Positions 10,924-23,813 are shown, numbered from the stretch's first letter. The stretch is DNA of 36,251 nucleotides from Lobulomyces angularis (GCA_027604685.1 JADHYX010000220.1:1-36251), one strand, 5' to 3'. Program-made: numbers and translations. Notes: generated by a model not told the origin, from the letters alone.

Positions 10924-12952
10924 ATGCAATATCCGTGTTTATTTAAAAAAAAACCTGGATTTATTCAGATCGCTTATGAAAGATTCAAATTTATCGAAGC
11001 AGAACAACAAATTGTTAAATTAGATATACCCACTGATTCCATAACAGGTACTTTTTAACGCTTTTTATACAACTGTTAAGATTTTGTATTTTGAAAAAGC
11101 TCAACATGTTGCTGCTGGAAAACCTCTGTTGAAAATCACTTTTTTGGCAAATGAAAAATCAAATGATCGAACATACACCTTTGAAACTAATGAGGAAAGA
11201 GATAACATGAAAGAATTACTGAAAAAAATGATTCAGCAAAAAGATGGTTCAAATCCTGGCACTCCCGCAAAAACTTCCAGTTCAATTAGTAACACTGCCC
11301 CGGTTCTTTTGACTCCTGAAGAACTTCACTCTAGAAGAGTTTTATTACAAAAAGATGAATTAAAAGTGATTTATAAAGGTAGTTTTATTAACTGAGATAT
11401 TTTGAAAGTTTAAAATTTTTGTAGACCTTGTAATATCAGGTTTAATTACTGAAGAAGATTTTTGGTCAAGCAGGAGGTTTTTATTAGATAATCAAATGTT
11501 TCAAAACAATCAAAAAAAAGGTACTGCCTCGAGTTCGCTTTCAAATCTGAAGGCGTCGATAGATGGATCCGTCCAAGTTCAAAAATATACTCTTTCATCT
11601 GAAGATATACATCAAATATTTTTAGAACATCCTTCAGGTAATCTCACTGCTAAATATTTTGTTAAAGCTTATTTTTAACAGTGCGAAGGGCATTTGAAGA
11701 CAATGTTCCTCACAAAAAAACAGAAAAAGAGTTTTGGAAGTATTATTTACAATCGAAATATTTTCATAGAAACAGAGGAAAAAATATTGGGGATGGAAAT
11801 GATTTTTTTCGAAAATATGAAGTTGCTGATGGTGAAGGAAATTTTTTTTTATTTTTATTTTTTTTATTAAATTTCGTATTTTAATAAATTCTTTTAGAAA
11901 TTTCTGGGGAAGTCTCCAATAAATTTCTGGACCTGAATGCTACTGCAGAAGATCATTTCGTAACAATTACTTTTGGTATATTTTTTATCCTGCAATTAGA
12001 TCGGCAATGAACCTGACATTACCATGAAACCTGGAAAAATTCAGGCCGCCATACCCTTGATAAAGAGGTTTAACAAACATTCAGAAGCCGTTTTACAGAA
12101 ATATAAAGCTACTAATCAATTATCTAATGAAGAAAGAGACAAAACATATACGAAAGAAATCGCAATAGACGATTTAGATAAAAATTTAGAAAATGAAAAG
12201 TTTATGGAACTTAATATAAGAGACCCTAAAAAATATTTTGAGAGTCAAGCTCAAACAAATGAGCAGAATGGAAGAACTATTCAGGCAGATTACAAGGTTT
12301 TAATTTATAAAAAGTGGAATTTTTTATGATTTATTTCTATCAGAAATACAATGAGCAATTTAAAGAAAAAATTGCAATGTGGTCTGCACCATTATCTAGT
12401 GTAAGTATATGCGATGTGTTGACAATTTCTCATTTTTTTTTTAACAAGGTTACTATCGATACCTTGAAATCAGATTCAATAACTAGAAAGTTAAACAATA
12501 TATCAAATAAAAGAAAGTTACAGAACCTTAAAGATTTTTGTATTAAATTAACTTAAATCCTTTTTTCATTAATTTTTATGAAATATTTAAATATAAAAAA
12601 TAAAAAAAAAATCTAGATATTCATGAAAACAGCACAGTCTTCGAAGAAATAAAAAATTTGTATACTTCAGGTACCGAACTGTTGAGACATTTTTGGTCAT
12701 CCATCAACTTTAGGAACACTAGCGACAAGCAACGAGAAAAATGTGATAAGGTATATTTTGCTTTAAAGGACTTAGAAACACGCGCTAGAGAATTAAGTCA
12801 AATGGAATATGATGATTTAACCCAGGTTCAAGTAGAAGGGGTAAAACAATTTTATTTTTAATTTTTTTTTGATTTTTACATTTTTTTTTTATCAGCTTTT
12901 TAAATCTTTGTTTGACTCTATCAAAAAAGCTGGTGCAAAATATAAAAGTTAA
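10924..12952 (+). CDS. TFB1: TFIIH core subunit Tfb1/p62
   Basis: Subunit of the TFIIH core, needed for RNA polymerase II initiation and nucleotide excision repair. Ten exons keep phase: 10924-11047, 11100-11378, 11425-11637, 11682-11831, 11898-11959, 12000-12296, 12344-12400, 12449-12539, 12617-12840, 12896-12952 (517 aa; yeast and human proteins are about 550-640). The N-terminal PH domain (about 1-105) shows IPTDSITAQH, the site where intron 1 is removed, and TYTFETNEERDNMKELL. Two BSD domains follow: TPEELHSRRVLL with ITEEDFWSSR (about 110-155), and VRRAFEDNVPHKKTEKEFW with SKYF (about 190-230). The C-terminal half is helical and ends FKSLFDSIKKAGAKYKS. Intron 7 (48 nt) is a stopless multiple of three, so it could pass unnoticed as coding sequence. 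Confidence 0.95.
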
Positions 12953-13434
12953 CAAAAAAATGAAAATGTGTTAAATTTTTTTAATTTTTTTTTAATAATT
13001 AATTAAAACCATTGTAAAATTAATTTTTTTATTTTTTTATTTTCTCAAACTTTCATTATGTACTTAAGTTTAGTAATGGAATGGTGCAGAAAAATGTACC
13101 CTTCAATACAAAATTAAAATAGATTGAACTTCCCATAGGTATATTCAGCAGTTATCATTAAATACAAAACTAAGAACAATGTTGAATAAGTATACAAAAT
13201 AAACGAGATTTCTTAACTGCTTCTACAGAAATAAAGAAATAAAATATTCATAAAATTAATTATCATTGCATTGAAAGCAAATAAAAATAATACGTAATTA
13301 TTTTTTGAAGTTACTTTTTTTTTTTTTTTTTAATAATAATAAAATCTTTTATCGTTTTCACTATTTTTGCCATAGAAATAATATTTCTTCAATTCCACTG
13401 TAGGGCAATTCCTCTTAAATTTCTATTTTCCTGT
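12953..13434. other. Convergent intergenic spacer
   Basis: Space between the ends of TFB1 and the FSH-type hydrolase gene. Only A/T-rich sequence with poly-T runs; no gene or repeat seen. Confidence 0.5.
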
Positions 13435-14288
13435 TTATTGTAAATTTTCATTTATAAATTTTTGAATTGAAAACAAAGCGTCGGTACTATCAGGTATTTC
13501 ATGTCCTCCATCAAACCTTAATATTTCAGGGTATTGATAACATTTTGTGAGGTCCATACTTTGACTGTTATCTACCGTAGAATCAAAATTGCCTTAAGAA
13601 GAGATTAAAAAATTAATGATAATAAAAAAAAATTTTTAATTATCTCACCTAAAACATGCAAACTCGGACTTTGAATAGTATTTTGATAAAACTTTAAATG
13701 CTTTTGGTCTCTAGACTTTAAACCACTGAATAATAAGGAGAATTTAAGTTTCGGGTGATTTATTTTCGTTACAAATAAATCTGGGTTTTCCAAAATTGAC
13801 GTTACAAGGGAGGCTAAAGTTGCCCCTTGACTGAAGCCAAGTATTCCTACAAAGGGACCTTGATTTTCCAAAACACTTTTCAAGTATAAAATAGTTTCTT
13901 CAAATCCAGCATAATTAAAACTATATTCGTCCATTTTCCACCAAGTTTTAGCATCACCAACTTTTGCGGTAGAAGTAAAAATTAAAAATTGCATAAAAAA
14001 GTTACCTTCAGGTTTCCATGCCCTAAGTAAAGTTTTTTTTGATTCTTCATCATTAATTCCATTTTTCAGAGCAAATGCGTTAACAAATTCATTTACTTCT
14101 TCACTTGTGATAGTAAAAGGAGCATCTACATGTATAAATTCTACATCATTATTAGTGCTACTCAGTTTTGAGCATAAGTGTTCCATAGTATTAGCGTTTT
14201 GTAAGTATCCATGTAAACATAAAATTGCATTTGGTGCAATTGACATTTTTGTTGACCTGCTCTTAAAAAGTTTAGAGAATAATTTCAT
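13435..14288 (-). CDS. FSH-family serine hydrolase (Fsh1/OVCA2 type)
   Basis: Small alpha/beta-hydrolase of the fungal FSH1-3 / animal OVCA2 family, with likely esterase activity on an unknown substrate. Three exons: 14006-14288, 13649-13960, 13435-13592 (250 aa; yeast Fsh1 is 243). It shows the oxyanion strand ILCLHGYLQN (about 22-31), the nucleophile elbow GFSQG (Ser about 138), an acidic residue just after strand 6 (GNFDSTVD, Asp about 202) and the catalytic His in FDGGHEIP (about 229). Intron 1 (13961-14005, 45 nt) has no stop in frame. Spliced, residues read RAWKPEVGDAKTWWKMDEY; read through, they gain 15 hydrophobic residues. The start could also be the internal MSIAPNAILC 14 residues later. 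Divergent from the small gene at 14420. Confidence 0.92.
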
Positions 14289-14419
14289 TGAATTAAATTA
14301 ATGAAAAAATCGGATCAATTTTGTACAAACTTTACACATGGCAAAGCTTTTTACAAAAACTATAAAAATAAGAGCTTCGAATAGATGGAAGAATATTTCT
14401 CATAATTTGATAGATTAGA

Positions 14420-14633
14420 ATGACAACAAGTCATAACAATTTTCCTGAAATACCTGAGTTTCCAACTTACAATGATATTTTTACGTTAGGTGAGAGGAAG
14501 TTTTACGAAATTTTGGAAGAAAGAGACCAAGCGACCAATATGGAATCATCTCTTCAAACAGTAGATAATAGTAATTACGTTAAGAACCACAGAAAAAAGT
14601 TAAAGTGTTTTTTTTCTTTCTTTAGTAAAATAA
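14420..14633 (+). CDS. Small protein of unknown function
   Basis: Not recognised. The frame opens at ATG 14420, 131 bp from the divergent hydrolase start, with MTTSHNNFPEIPEFPTYNDI, then a charged helix (GERKFYEILEERDQA). Two models fit. Unspliced, it runs to a stop at 14636-14638 (72 aa) and ends in an odd KCFFSFFSKII tail. Spliced, a 55-nt intron 14571-14625 (GTAATT...TTTCTTTAG, typical of this window) gives two exons, 14420-14570 and 14626-14633, and a 52-aa protein. I prefer the spliced form because the odd tail is encoded by the pyrimidine tract of that intron. A chance open frame cannot be excluded. Confidence 0.45.
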
Positions 14634-14638
14634 TTTAA

Positions 14639-15153
14639 CAATGTTTAAAATAAATTATTTGTAAATATTTAATCATCTTAAAACCTAAATTTTCTTTTTT
14701 TATAGCATAAAAATAGGAATTTAATGTTAACTTAATAGACAAAAAAAAACAATTAATTGGTGAAAAATCAAAATGCTCTTAAACTTAAATTAAATAGATT
14801 ATAGATTTTGATAATATAAATTACATTTTAAAGGTGTTACTCCTCTAAACTAATAAAACAGTTGCAAGAAAATTGCAAAACACAACCAAATATTGTCAAG
14901 TTATAAAAAAACAATTACACATAGGATTGCTTTAATATTTATATTTCTTATAGCATTTTTAAGTGTATTTTGAAAAACAAAAGAAATTCAGCTAAACATT
15001 TATTTAAGTTCAATACAATTTTTTTTTTTTTTTTTTATTAAAAGATTGAAGTAAAAGGTTTATGAAAAAAAAACCGTTCCTTTTTATTAAAATAAAAGTT
15101 TTGAGAAGAAGTTGGTTTTTGTCCTCAAGAAAGAAGATCAACTTTAACCCGGA
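14639..15153. other. Intergenic spacer
   Basis: A/T-rich spacer ahead of the PPR gene. No open frame, RNA gene or repeat found. Confidence 0.5.
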
Positions 15154-18100
15154 ATGTTTACTAAACCTGGAATTGCATTACATGGTAGTTTTAAGTTAAT
15201 TAAGTTTTTTTTTAATAATTTTTTGTTGGAATTGAATAATTTACAGCGCAATACAGTTACTGCTGATGTTGGTTTTAAAAATTATATAAAATGTTCAATT
15301 TGTAAAAATACAGAAAATACCCCAAACTTTATAAATTCCAATGCATACCCTTTACCCGCCTTTAATGGTATGTTTTTTTATTTCATTTTTGCTGTATTTA
15401 GTCTTCTTAATTCAAAGTAGCTGGAGTCCCAACTGGAAGTAACGAGTTGGGCACACAGTTAATTAAGATCGCCTTGTTTAAAAAAAAGCTTCCAACATTT
15501 TCATTGAAACAATACAATTTTAATAAATGTCTTTTTTCAACCTCCTCTAAACTACAATATACCCGAAATAAAGCTGGAAGAAAAGATAGATCTCTAGCTT
15601 CAATATACCCAAGCTCACTGAAAGTTAACGTTGAAAAGGAAGAAGTATTACAAATTAAATATCAAACAGATTCCTTGAAGTTAAAAAACCAAAAAAAAAA
15701 AAATTTTCGAATCTTTTATTACCCTAGAATTAGATTGAAGCAAACTAGTAAATTTAAAATTTTAAAGGCAAAATTAGTAAATATACGGGTTATGAAGGCA
15801 ATGCTGAAGTCTCTGGTGACAGGTATTTTCTTTTAATTTTTTACTAAGAACTTTTTTATTATTTTTTTATTGTTATATTTTAGAGTTGGAATTATCCATA
15901 AACAAAAAAGATTATATCAATTCTTTTACATTATTCAAGAATCTTTTAACTCGAGTACCGAAAACTCTCTATCACAAATTTCCTCCGGATCGTAGGAATA
16001 AAACTATTTTACCCAAACTTTTTTTTTCACTTCAAGATATAGAATGTAAAAAGTTATTTTCTAGTGTTGACTTAGCACACAAAACTTTACTTGTTCACTC
16101 CCAGTTTAAGTTTGTAAAGGGAATGAAAATCTCAAGAGAACAGGAAATAATAATTTTGATTAAAGCACATGATGAACTTGGCAATATAAAAAAAGCTGCG
16201 AGTTTGTTAAATGAGTTAAATATAATTTCTCTGGATAGTTATTTCTCATTAAGTGCCATTAATGTGAAAGTGCGATATGAACTTGGTTGGGGCTTAAATG
16301 ACTATTTTAAAAAGTGGAAAACTGTTGCCAAAACTCCGATATTATATTCTCTTTACCCGAAAGAAATCAATTATCTCATTCGCTCTCTTACAAAGGATAA
16401 AAGCGGAGTAGGACTTGAAAAATCTGTTTCATTTTTGATGTCACTGTCACAGGAAAAATCTTTTGATATCGATCTGGAAACTGTTGGTTATTTACTTTCG
16501 CTGTCTGTTCATTCTTCATCACCAAATATAGAACTGAAACTGAAAAATTTACTTTCTAAAAACAATATAGAAAACTTTGAACATCAACCACTTATTTTAA
16601 AATCAATGATGACTAATTTTTTTCAATTATACGATAAAAAGCGAGCACTAGAAACTTTTGAAAAAATTTTAAAAATACAAGGTAAATAATTTCTACTATT
16701 GTTTTTTTATTTATTTTTCAAAGAATTGCAACATAGTAAACCGGGATTGAATTTTTTAACGGAGTGTTATGAAATAGTAATTAAGGGTTTGATAAAGTTA
16801 CGTGAAAATAACACTGAAATTTTTTCGTTGTTTGAAAAAGCTAAAAATTTGAATGATCTGAATTTAGGTATCATTGAATGCCTTATCAAAATATATTCTC
16901 GAGAGAAAAATTTCAGCAAAATAAAGGAAACTTTTTCCCTTATAAAGTTTTATAATTTACTACCAAATGAAAGAATTTTTACCCTTCTAATAAATTCCTA
17001 TACCAATTTGGAAGGCATTGACTGGATCAGAAACGTTTTTTTGACTTATTGGAGTAGCATAGAAACATACAATATATATCCCTCCTTAAATATGCTTTGT
17101 TCCGTAATGAGAGCTATGTCTTTAACAACAAATGAAGCTAAAGTCATTAATGTGTTTGAAAATGACATTACATTTTATGAATGGAAAAGAGACAAAGTCA
17201 GTTATAATATTATAATAAACATGTTTGTCAAAAGAAAAAATGAGGAAAAATCTTTATTGTGGTTAAAAAAAATGTTGGATAGTAAAATAACACCTGACTT
17301 AAGCACCTATAACATAATTTTACAACTTTTTTATAACAGTTTTAACAGAGAAGGAGTTTTACGATTGCTCACATTAATTCGACGAGATTACGAAATTAAC
17401 CATGCAAATGATCCAAAATTTAAAAAACATTTTGAGTACACAAAAAATATAATTGCAAACCGATTTAAATTCACTGGTCGTTCCCATATTATGAAAAATG
17501 TTATTATGGAATCGAACGAGGAATTTTTTGCTTTTAATCATCCAGTTCCCAAAATATTGGGCAGTGCTGCATATAAAAAAGGTGATGATAAAAAATTCTA
17601 CGTTTCTGAAAATTTTTCCGAAAACCCCAGTAAACCTGAAAGTGATACTTTAGGTGTAAATACCAGTGAAGCAAGTAAATCTGGGGAAGGAGGGGATATT
17701 GTAAATGCAAAATTTGCAGATAAACCTGAGTTAAATAGTAATATACCCAACTTTGCTGATGCAGACCACTCTCAATTTGAATTCGTTGGTTATAATGGAG
17801 CTGAGAAAAAATTATTAAATATGGAAAAAAAGTCTATTATCAGTTATACCCCACTGCTGAGGCATTACGCAAAGCAGAAAATGATACCAGAATTACTAGA
17901 ATTAACTAAAGAAGTAGCTTCCAATGGAAAATTACGTCTGGACGTCACTGCTTATTACATATTAATGAAAGCTTATAAAAGAACTGGGAATTTCAACTCT
18001 GTAATCACTCTGTTTGAATCAATGATTAATGAAGGTTTTGAACCAACAGCGGCAATTTTTGACATAGTGATCAGAAGCTATATACAATTAAATGACATAG

Positions 18101-19743
18101 AGAGTGCATTAAATGTGGTAAGGCACGTGGAAGAAATTCATGAAGCTGATACTGGTCTGGAAGATCTATGTGAACCACCTTTAGATCCATTAATATCGAG
18201 CCAAGTTTACAACCAATTTGTTAACTACTGGTTAGGAAAGAATAATGTTGAGGCCGCTTTAGTACTTATAAATGAAATGAGAAAATTAAATTACATTCCG
18301 GGTCTTTTTGCTTTAAGAAATACTGTAGTGCAGTTAGCCAGAGACAACGATCCTAGATGCTTAAAGTTTTTTCTTTTATTTATAGAAGAGGGACATACAC
18401 CAAGTGTCTACATGGTTAACTTTGTCTTGACAAACCTAGCAAACAATAAAAACTGTTCTGGGTTTGTCAAATTCTTAGAAACGCTAATCGAAATGGGTTG
18501 GGATAACATTGATGATATATCCTTTGGTGCTACTAAAATGTTGACACGATTTGAGTTAGAATCTGCGCAAGAAAGGGTAAATTTTGCGAAATGTTTTATT
18601 ACTAAAGGGACCACAGAATATTTTAAGAAACTTGAAGAAGGGGGAAATGATGGTGGAGAAATAATTTTTTTGAACTCAAAAGGCGATGATATTACTATTG
18701 TAAAGGAAAAAAAGTCATTTTTTGATTTTTCAATTAGAAAAAAGTTATCTCAATTTATTGAAGAATTTGATCCCACTTACAGCAGGGAACATTTAGCGGA
18801 AGACGAAGAAATTGTTAAACCTAATGATGGTAACGAATTTATGGAAATTAATGTGGAGGAATTGAATTTGAATCCCGCAGAAAAAATTTATCAACTTTGG
18901 ACTGGGCTAGTAATAAACCCCATTACAAGAAATTTAGTTGATGCAGAATTTACCACCAAGTGTTTAGAGGTGTGTGGTTATCAAAAGGTCTTAGGATTTC
19001 TTTTCGAAAAAGAGCTGTTTAAAATTTTATGTAATTTTGATAATTTTTTGAAGTTTAGTGAAAGTAAAATGGAAAAAAAAAAATTAAACATAAACAAGAA
19101 AAAATATTTATTAACGGAAACTGAAATTAGAGGTATACCTACCCTCAAATCCTCAAACTGGGCAAATTTTCTAAAAAAGTATTCTTATGTTGCGTCAAAA
19201 AATAGAATAAGTTACATACGGGAAGAAAATTTTAAAATCAATTACATAAATTTTAATCCGGAAAAAAAGAAATTTGACTTGAAAGTATTGGATGAAAAAC
19301 CGTTGATCAAAAAGTATATTGCAGAAAAAAAAATTTTAGAGTATAAGAAGCAGACTAAAAATATTGATTATGAAGTTGAAATGCAAGCCAAAACTGAAAT
19401 ATTAAACAAGACTTTCAAAATTCATAAAGTTAATCTAAATAATTTTCGAACTCATGTTAAAGTTTTATTTTATTGGGAAAAATTTGGAGAAATTGTTGAA
19501 GTTTCCACCAATCTATTATTCAAGCAATTTATATTTTTGAAGATAAATTACAATAATGATAAGGAATATAACAATAAAGTAATAGAGGAATACGAAAATA
19601 GTTTGGAATTGAAAAAAAATCTGAAGTTAATATCAATTTTTGTTAGAGAAGTTTGGGAGTTGTTAAGATACAGAGGTGCTGTTCAATATGCTGCCAATTT
19701 GGAAGCTTATTGGAAAGACTATGAAAAAAGAAAAAAAAATTAA
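15154..19743 (+). CDS. Large PPR-repeat protein, probably mitochondrial
   Basis: Pentatricopeptide-repeat protein, probably an RNA-binding factor for mitochondrial transcripts. Five exons: 15154-15184, 15257-15367, 15421-15822, 15884-16681, 16724-19743 (1,453 aa). PPR units are clear at about residues 605-670 (VSYNIIINMFVKR, STYNIILQLFYN) and 855-925 (TAYYILMKAYKRTGNFN, FDIVIRSYIQLNDIESAL), with weaker ones around 500-560. Exon 3 encodes KCLFSTSSKLQYTRNKAGRK, typical of a cleaved fungal mitochondrial presequence, yet it sits about 75 residues in. Exons 1-2 add a stretch with a CSICKN motif. There is no ATG in exon 3 before 15793, so exons 1-2, or another unseen first exon, are needed. Intron 1 is the least certain junction. 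The Lys/Asn-rich C-terminal third shows no known domain. Pet309/LRPPRC-like proteins are similar in size, but orthology is unproven. Confidence 0.85.
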
Positions 19744-20195
19744 TTTATCAATAATTTTATTAAAAATTTAGTTTAATTTTATTTTTAAGATACCTTTTCT
19801 TTTTTAGTTAGAATATTATCAAAATAATAGATTTAAATAAAATAATTCGCATAAATTGTATTCTTTTTCTTTGTTCTCTAACTGAAGTCAGACAAACGTA
19901 CAGCTGAAGATGCTAAGTTTGAGAACCAATAAGATTGCAAGCTTATTTAAATTTCAATCTAATGGATTTATGCAATTTATTTATTAACTGGAGACGTTTA
20001 TTTTTTTTTTTTGATAAAAATTCATTTATTTATGTTAAGTGTTTTTATTTTAATTTTTTTTTTTTTCTTAAAAATGTACTAAGAGAATCATATTTAAAAA
20101 GAAAAAAAAAAAAAAAAAAAAAAGCTAAAACTGCATATAATCTATAAATTAAAAAATAAAAATAAAAGATGACATAAAAAAAAAATAAAAATTTT
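19744..20195. other. Convergent intergenic spacer
   Basis: Between the ends of the PPR and F-box genes. It contains A and T homopolymer runs of up to about 20 nt; open frames here only read through those runs. No gene. Confidence 0.5.
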
Positions 20196-21971
20196 TTATA
20201 AGTAGCTGTTTTGAAACTTTTTTTTTCGTTCCTCAAATCCGCTTAATTTATCCAAATCCCAAATTTCATCATCCTAATCAACCAAAAAAAAAATAAATAA
20301 AACAGTAATAATTAATGAAAAGAAAATTAAAGAATTAAAAAATTTTATTACACTTCTGATAAAGAGAGGATTGGCATTGACACCAAACTCTGCAAATTTA
20401 TTTCGGGATGCTTCATTAAAATTATCGCCATAAAATCTGACTAATTTGGGTAATTCTTGACATATCCTTTCAATAATTTCAATGCTGATCTTGTATTCCT
20501 TTTTTACTTTAAAATTAAAGCCAAATTTCAATAAATTTTTTAAGTTTTTATTTAAAAAGATTTTTAAAAAATCGTTGTTTAATTTAAAGTTAATAGTCTC
20601 AAACTGAAAAATCTTTAAATTAGATCCAAAATTTTCTAAAAACCATTCAAAATCTTCCAGTGCAAATACTTGAATAAAATTTACTAATCTATAATTGAAT
20701 TATCAATTAGTGTTAATTTTTATTCAGTTTATTTTAGGTTAATTTTTTTAATAGAAAACTAACCTTATCCCGGTTAATTTTGAATGCTTAATTATTGCTT
20801 CAAAAACTTTCCGAGAAATTTTAGTTTTGTCTCTAATCCCAAACACCAAGATATCAACCAACTTTGGAGTGTGAATAAAAATAAATTCAAGCAGATTATC
20901 GATTTCAATTATATCCATGCTATCACTGATATCAAAAAGTAAAACTTTTAGATTGCATAAATTTTTAAACAATAGGTTAAATAAATCCTGGCTTTCAAAT
21001 GGAAAATATAGTCTTTCCAGGGATTCTAGGCTTTGATTTATAAAAAAAGAACATGGATCACCTTGACTACAAGTCCAAAGTAAACTCTTCAAATTATTTA
21101 ACTTCACTTTTTTATTCTCTTCCTCGATTTCTTTTACAAAATTAATTCCACGCAATTCTAATTCGATCAGTTTCGGACAATTTCTCAGCACTGTCAATAG
21201 GCTATTCAAATCAAACCATTCACTAGCTGAATTTTGAAAAAACGTTAAATTTTTAAAATAGCTTGATAGTTTTAGAGAATCAGCAACAAAAAAGTTATCA
21301 ACAGTAATGGTAATCCCTTTTGTAATGTTTGCCAGTGAGACTATTTTATTGTAAGTATTTACATCGTTGAGATAATGCTCGGGTAGGTTATTTTTACTAG
21401 AAGAATGATTTTGAATTTTTTTATTAAAAGAGCTCTCAAATTTAAAATCATATTGAAGTTTTAACATTAAATTGAAGAAAGAAGTTAAATTTTTTATTCG
21501 AAAATTTTTCCAAATTGCATCTTTGGTTAGCCTGGACCACCTTTTATTTACTAAGCTGCACAAGACTAAATCAAATTTTTCCAGTTTATCAAATATTAAG
21601 TTTAAAATTTCATTTGGGAATAAGGTTTCAATGGTACGACTTTTTATGTAGCCACTGTTATAAGTTACTTGCATTGAACTGTTATGTAATTTCTCTGCTT
21701 TATTATTAATGATTAAGTTCTCATAATTTTTATTCGTTGATATATCGGGATTTTCACACACTAACTCGTTTTTTGATTTAAATTTAAATTCCTTCATCAG
21801 TACTAAACCATGTTCAATGGCAATATCAATCTAAAAAGGAAAAAATTATTAGTAAGTTTCAATGTTAATAAAAAAAAAATATCTTGCATCTTCAGTTTTG
21901 TCTTCAGAAGGAAGTTCTTGCATTGCTCTAAGGGAAAGGTGAAGGTATAGAATGAACTTCAGATCAATCAT
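20196..21971 (-). CDS. F-box protein with leucine-rich C-terminal part
   Basis: Probable SCF substrate receptor. Four exons: 21888-21971, 20764-21830, 20352-20688, 20196-20273 (521 aa). The F-box is near residues 90-140 (LFPNEILNLIFDKLEKFDLV, then VNKRWSRL and IWKNFRI). The rest consists of Leu/Ile/Phe-rich segments spaced like divergent leucine-rich repeats (LIELELRGINF, NLKSLLWTCS, NLKVLLFDIS, KLVDILVFGI). This suggests an FBXL fold without proving it. The join of exons 1 and 2 needs a GC-AG intron (21831-21887, donor GCAAGA). Without it the frame would begin at the ATG ending at 21797, losing 39 residues. The frame is also open upstream of ATG 21971 to an acceptor-like AG at 21990, so a further 5' exon is possible. 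Confidence 0.8.
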
Positions 21972-22748
21972 AGTATCAACAGCCGGAGACTAATCAAAAA
22001 TAAAAATATGGATTCAATAAATAGTTTAATTGTAGTTGTAGGAATTTAATAAAAGTGAAGTTATTTATTTTTTTTAGAATTTTCTCGAAAAAACATGTAG
22101 AAAAAAAGTAAGTCTGCAATAAAATGAAATTAAAAATTCTACTTGAATGTGAAAATAAACCACAAATAACAATTTTATTATCATTTAGATTCATCTCTCA
22201 ATATTTTTTTAATACTTCTACAACTAACATCAACAAAAAGAATTTTTCTGTTGCAAAATCTTATTCTTTAAAAAACACACTGCTTTTTAGTATTTTTATT
22301 TGTATTGCAATTAATGATGTCCTAAATGATTCCCTAATATTCATAACTTCTACATCCACTATGAAAATGCAATTGTTTTAATGCTGTCAGTATAATTCTT
22401 GACACTAACAAAAATTAAGGAAACAAAATCTTTACAATTCTATACAAAGATATTCAGTTTTATTTTATATATCCTTTCATTTTCATCCAATTTACAGACC
22501 CAATTTTGATAAAAGTTTGAAAAAGTGCAAAAAGCAAAAAAAATAATATTGCGAATAACTATTCATTTTAGTTAATTGCAAAAACTTTAATGAATAGAAA
22601 ATTAGTTTTGAAATTTTTAGAGATGAATAAATTTTCGTATAAAGTTAAAGATACACCTACATTTACATTTTCGCTTAATGCAATCATTGACGTTGTAAAA
22701 TATGTTGGAGAATAAAGTATTAAAGAAATTTTCAAATCCATAGTGTAT
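21972..22748. other. Intergenic spacer
   Basis: Space between two minus-strand genes. It has an 85-codon plus-strand open frame at 22124-22381 with no recognisable features, about the length expected by chance. Otherwise A/T-rich sequence with no visible structure. Confidence 0.45.
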
Positions 22749-23813
22749 TCATAAATGACTTATCCCATCATCTATATTAAAGTCAACTATTACAGGCAAA
22801 TGATCCGACAGTGACGTTTGAAACAAATAAGCTCCATTCAGCCGCGAAATAAGAGCCTCGCCTTTAATCAATACAAAATCAATAACGGTTCCCGTCCAAC
22901 AAGTAAACTCCGGTTTCTCACCATTATTATCAACTAAATCAAACACATTTTTGAATCCCTGATCTTTAAATTTGTTGATTACTTCGCTACTTTCAATTGC
23001 ATTAAAATCTCCAGCGACTATAAAATTTTTATTTTTTAAAGTTTTAAAAACCTCAAGGATGAAATCAGCTTGTAGAAGACGAGTTCTTTCGTCTTTAACT
23101 TCCAAGTGAAGATTGCATAAAACTGTCACTACTAGGAAATGCAATTTCAGTAGATAAAAAGAACTTTAAAAAAAAAATTCACCATTTTTTTCTAAAGAAA
23201 ATTCTGTCATAGTACAAGTTCTATGATTTCGTAGATTGATTAGCTTTTGAGAAAGTAACTTGACTTTGGAAAAAATTGGATTTGCTAGTTGAAATTTAAG
23301 ACCTTCTAAATTAAGTAAACCAGGCAATACAAAAACTTTAAAAGAAGATTTATCCAACGCTTCTAGTATTTCACTTTTCTCTTTCGCAAATTCTTGAGGA
23401 ACTTCCTTAAGTAATAAAAAAAAAATTATTAAAAAAACAACTGAAGTGTAATTTTTTACTAAAATACTTGTAGACAAATTAAATCTGTATTCAACTTTGG
23501 TAATAAATCACTCATTATAGCAAAGAAATTTGAAGTGCGAAAGTTTGGAGATCGCCTAATATTTTTTATTACTAAATCAAGGATAAAATTCAATTTATCA
23601 TTTTTTACCACATGTGAACATTATAAGTAGTAATTCTAAGCACATCATGGTGTTTTTGAGGTATGTTTGAGTTGAAGGTAATGTCTACAGCACTATAAAA
23701 TGAAAGTAGACATTAACTAAGGGCAAGCAAAGGGTTTCATACCTTTCGTAATTTAAAGCATCCTTTACAAACTCACCAGGATAAGAAACAAAGGTGGGTG
23801 GAAACCACTTCAT
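22749..23813 (-). CDS. Endonuclease/exonuclease/phosphatase-fold protein
   Basis: Mg-dependent phosphoesterase of the EEP (DNase I-like) superfamily. Five exons: 23743-23813, 23609-23692, 23468-23555, 23183-23405, 22749-23131 (282 aa). The superfamily signature residues are in order: LRITTYNVHMW (Asn, strand 1), TDLICLQEVP (metal-binding Glu, formed exactly at the exon 3/4 join), CNLHLEV, IVAGDFNAIE (Asp/Asn), VIDFVLIKG and SDHLPVIVDF (general-base Asp-His pair). All catalytic positions are kept, so it should be active. The CCR4/Angel/TDP2 branches share these motifs, and I cannot say whether the substrate is RNA, DNA, a lipid head group or a protein adduct. No signal peptide, membrane segment or leucine-rich repeats. 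Confidence 0.88.

Noticed and set aside
22124..22381. 85-codon plus-strand open frame starting MKLKILLECENK
   Set aside because: No domain, no splice partners, and one or two frames of this length are expected by chance in a window with this base composition.
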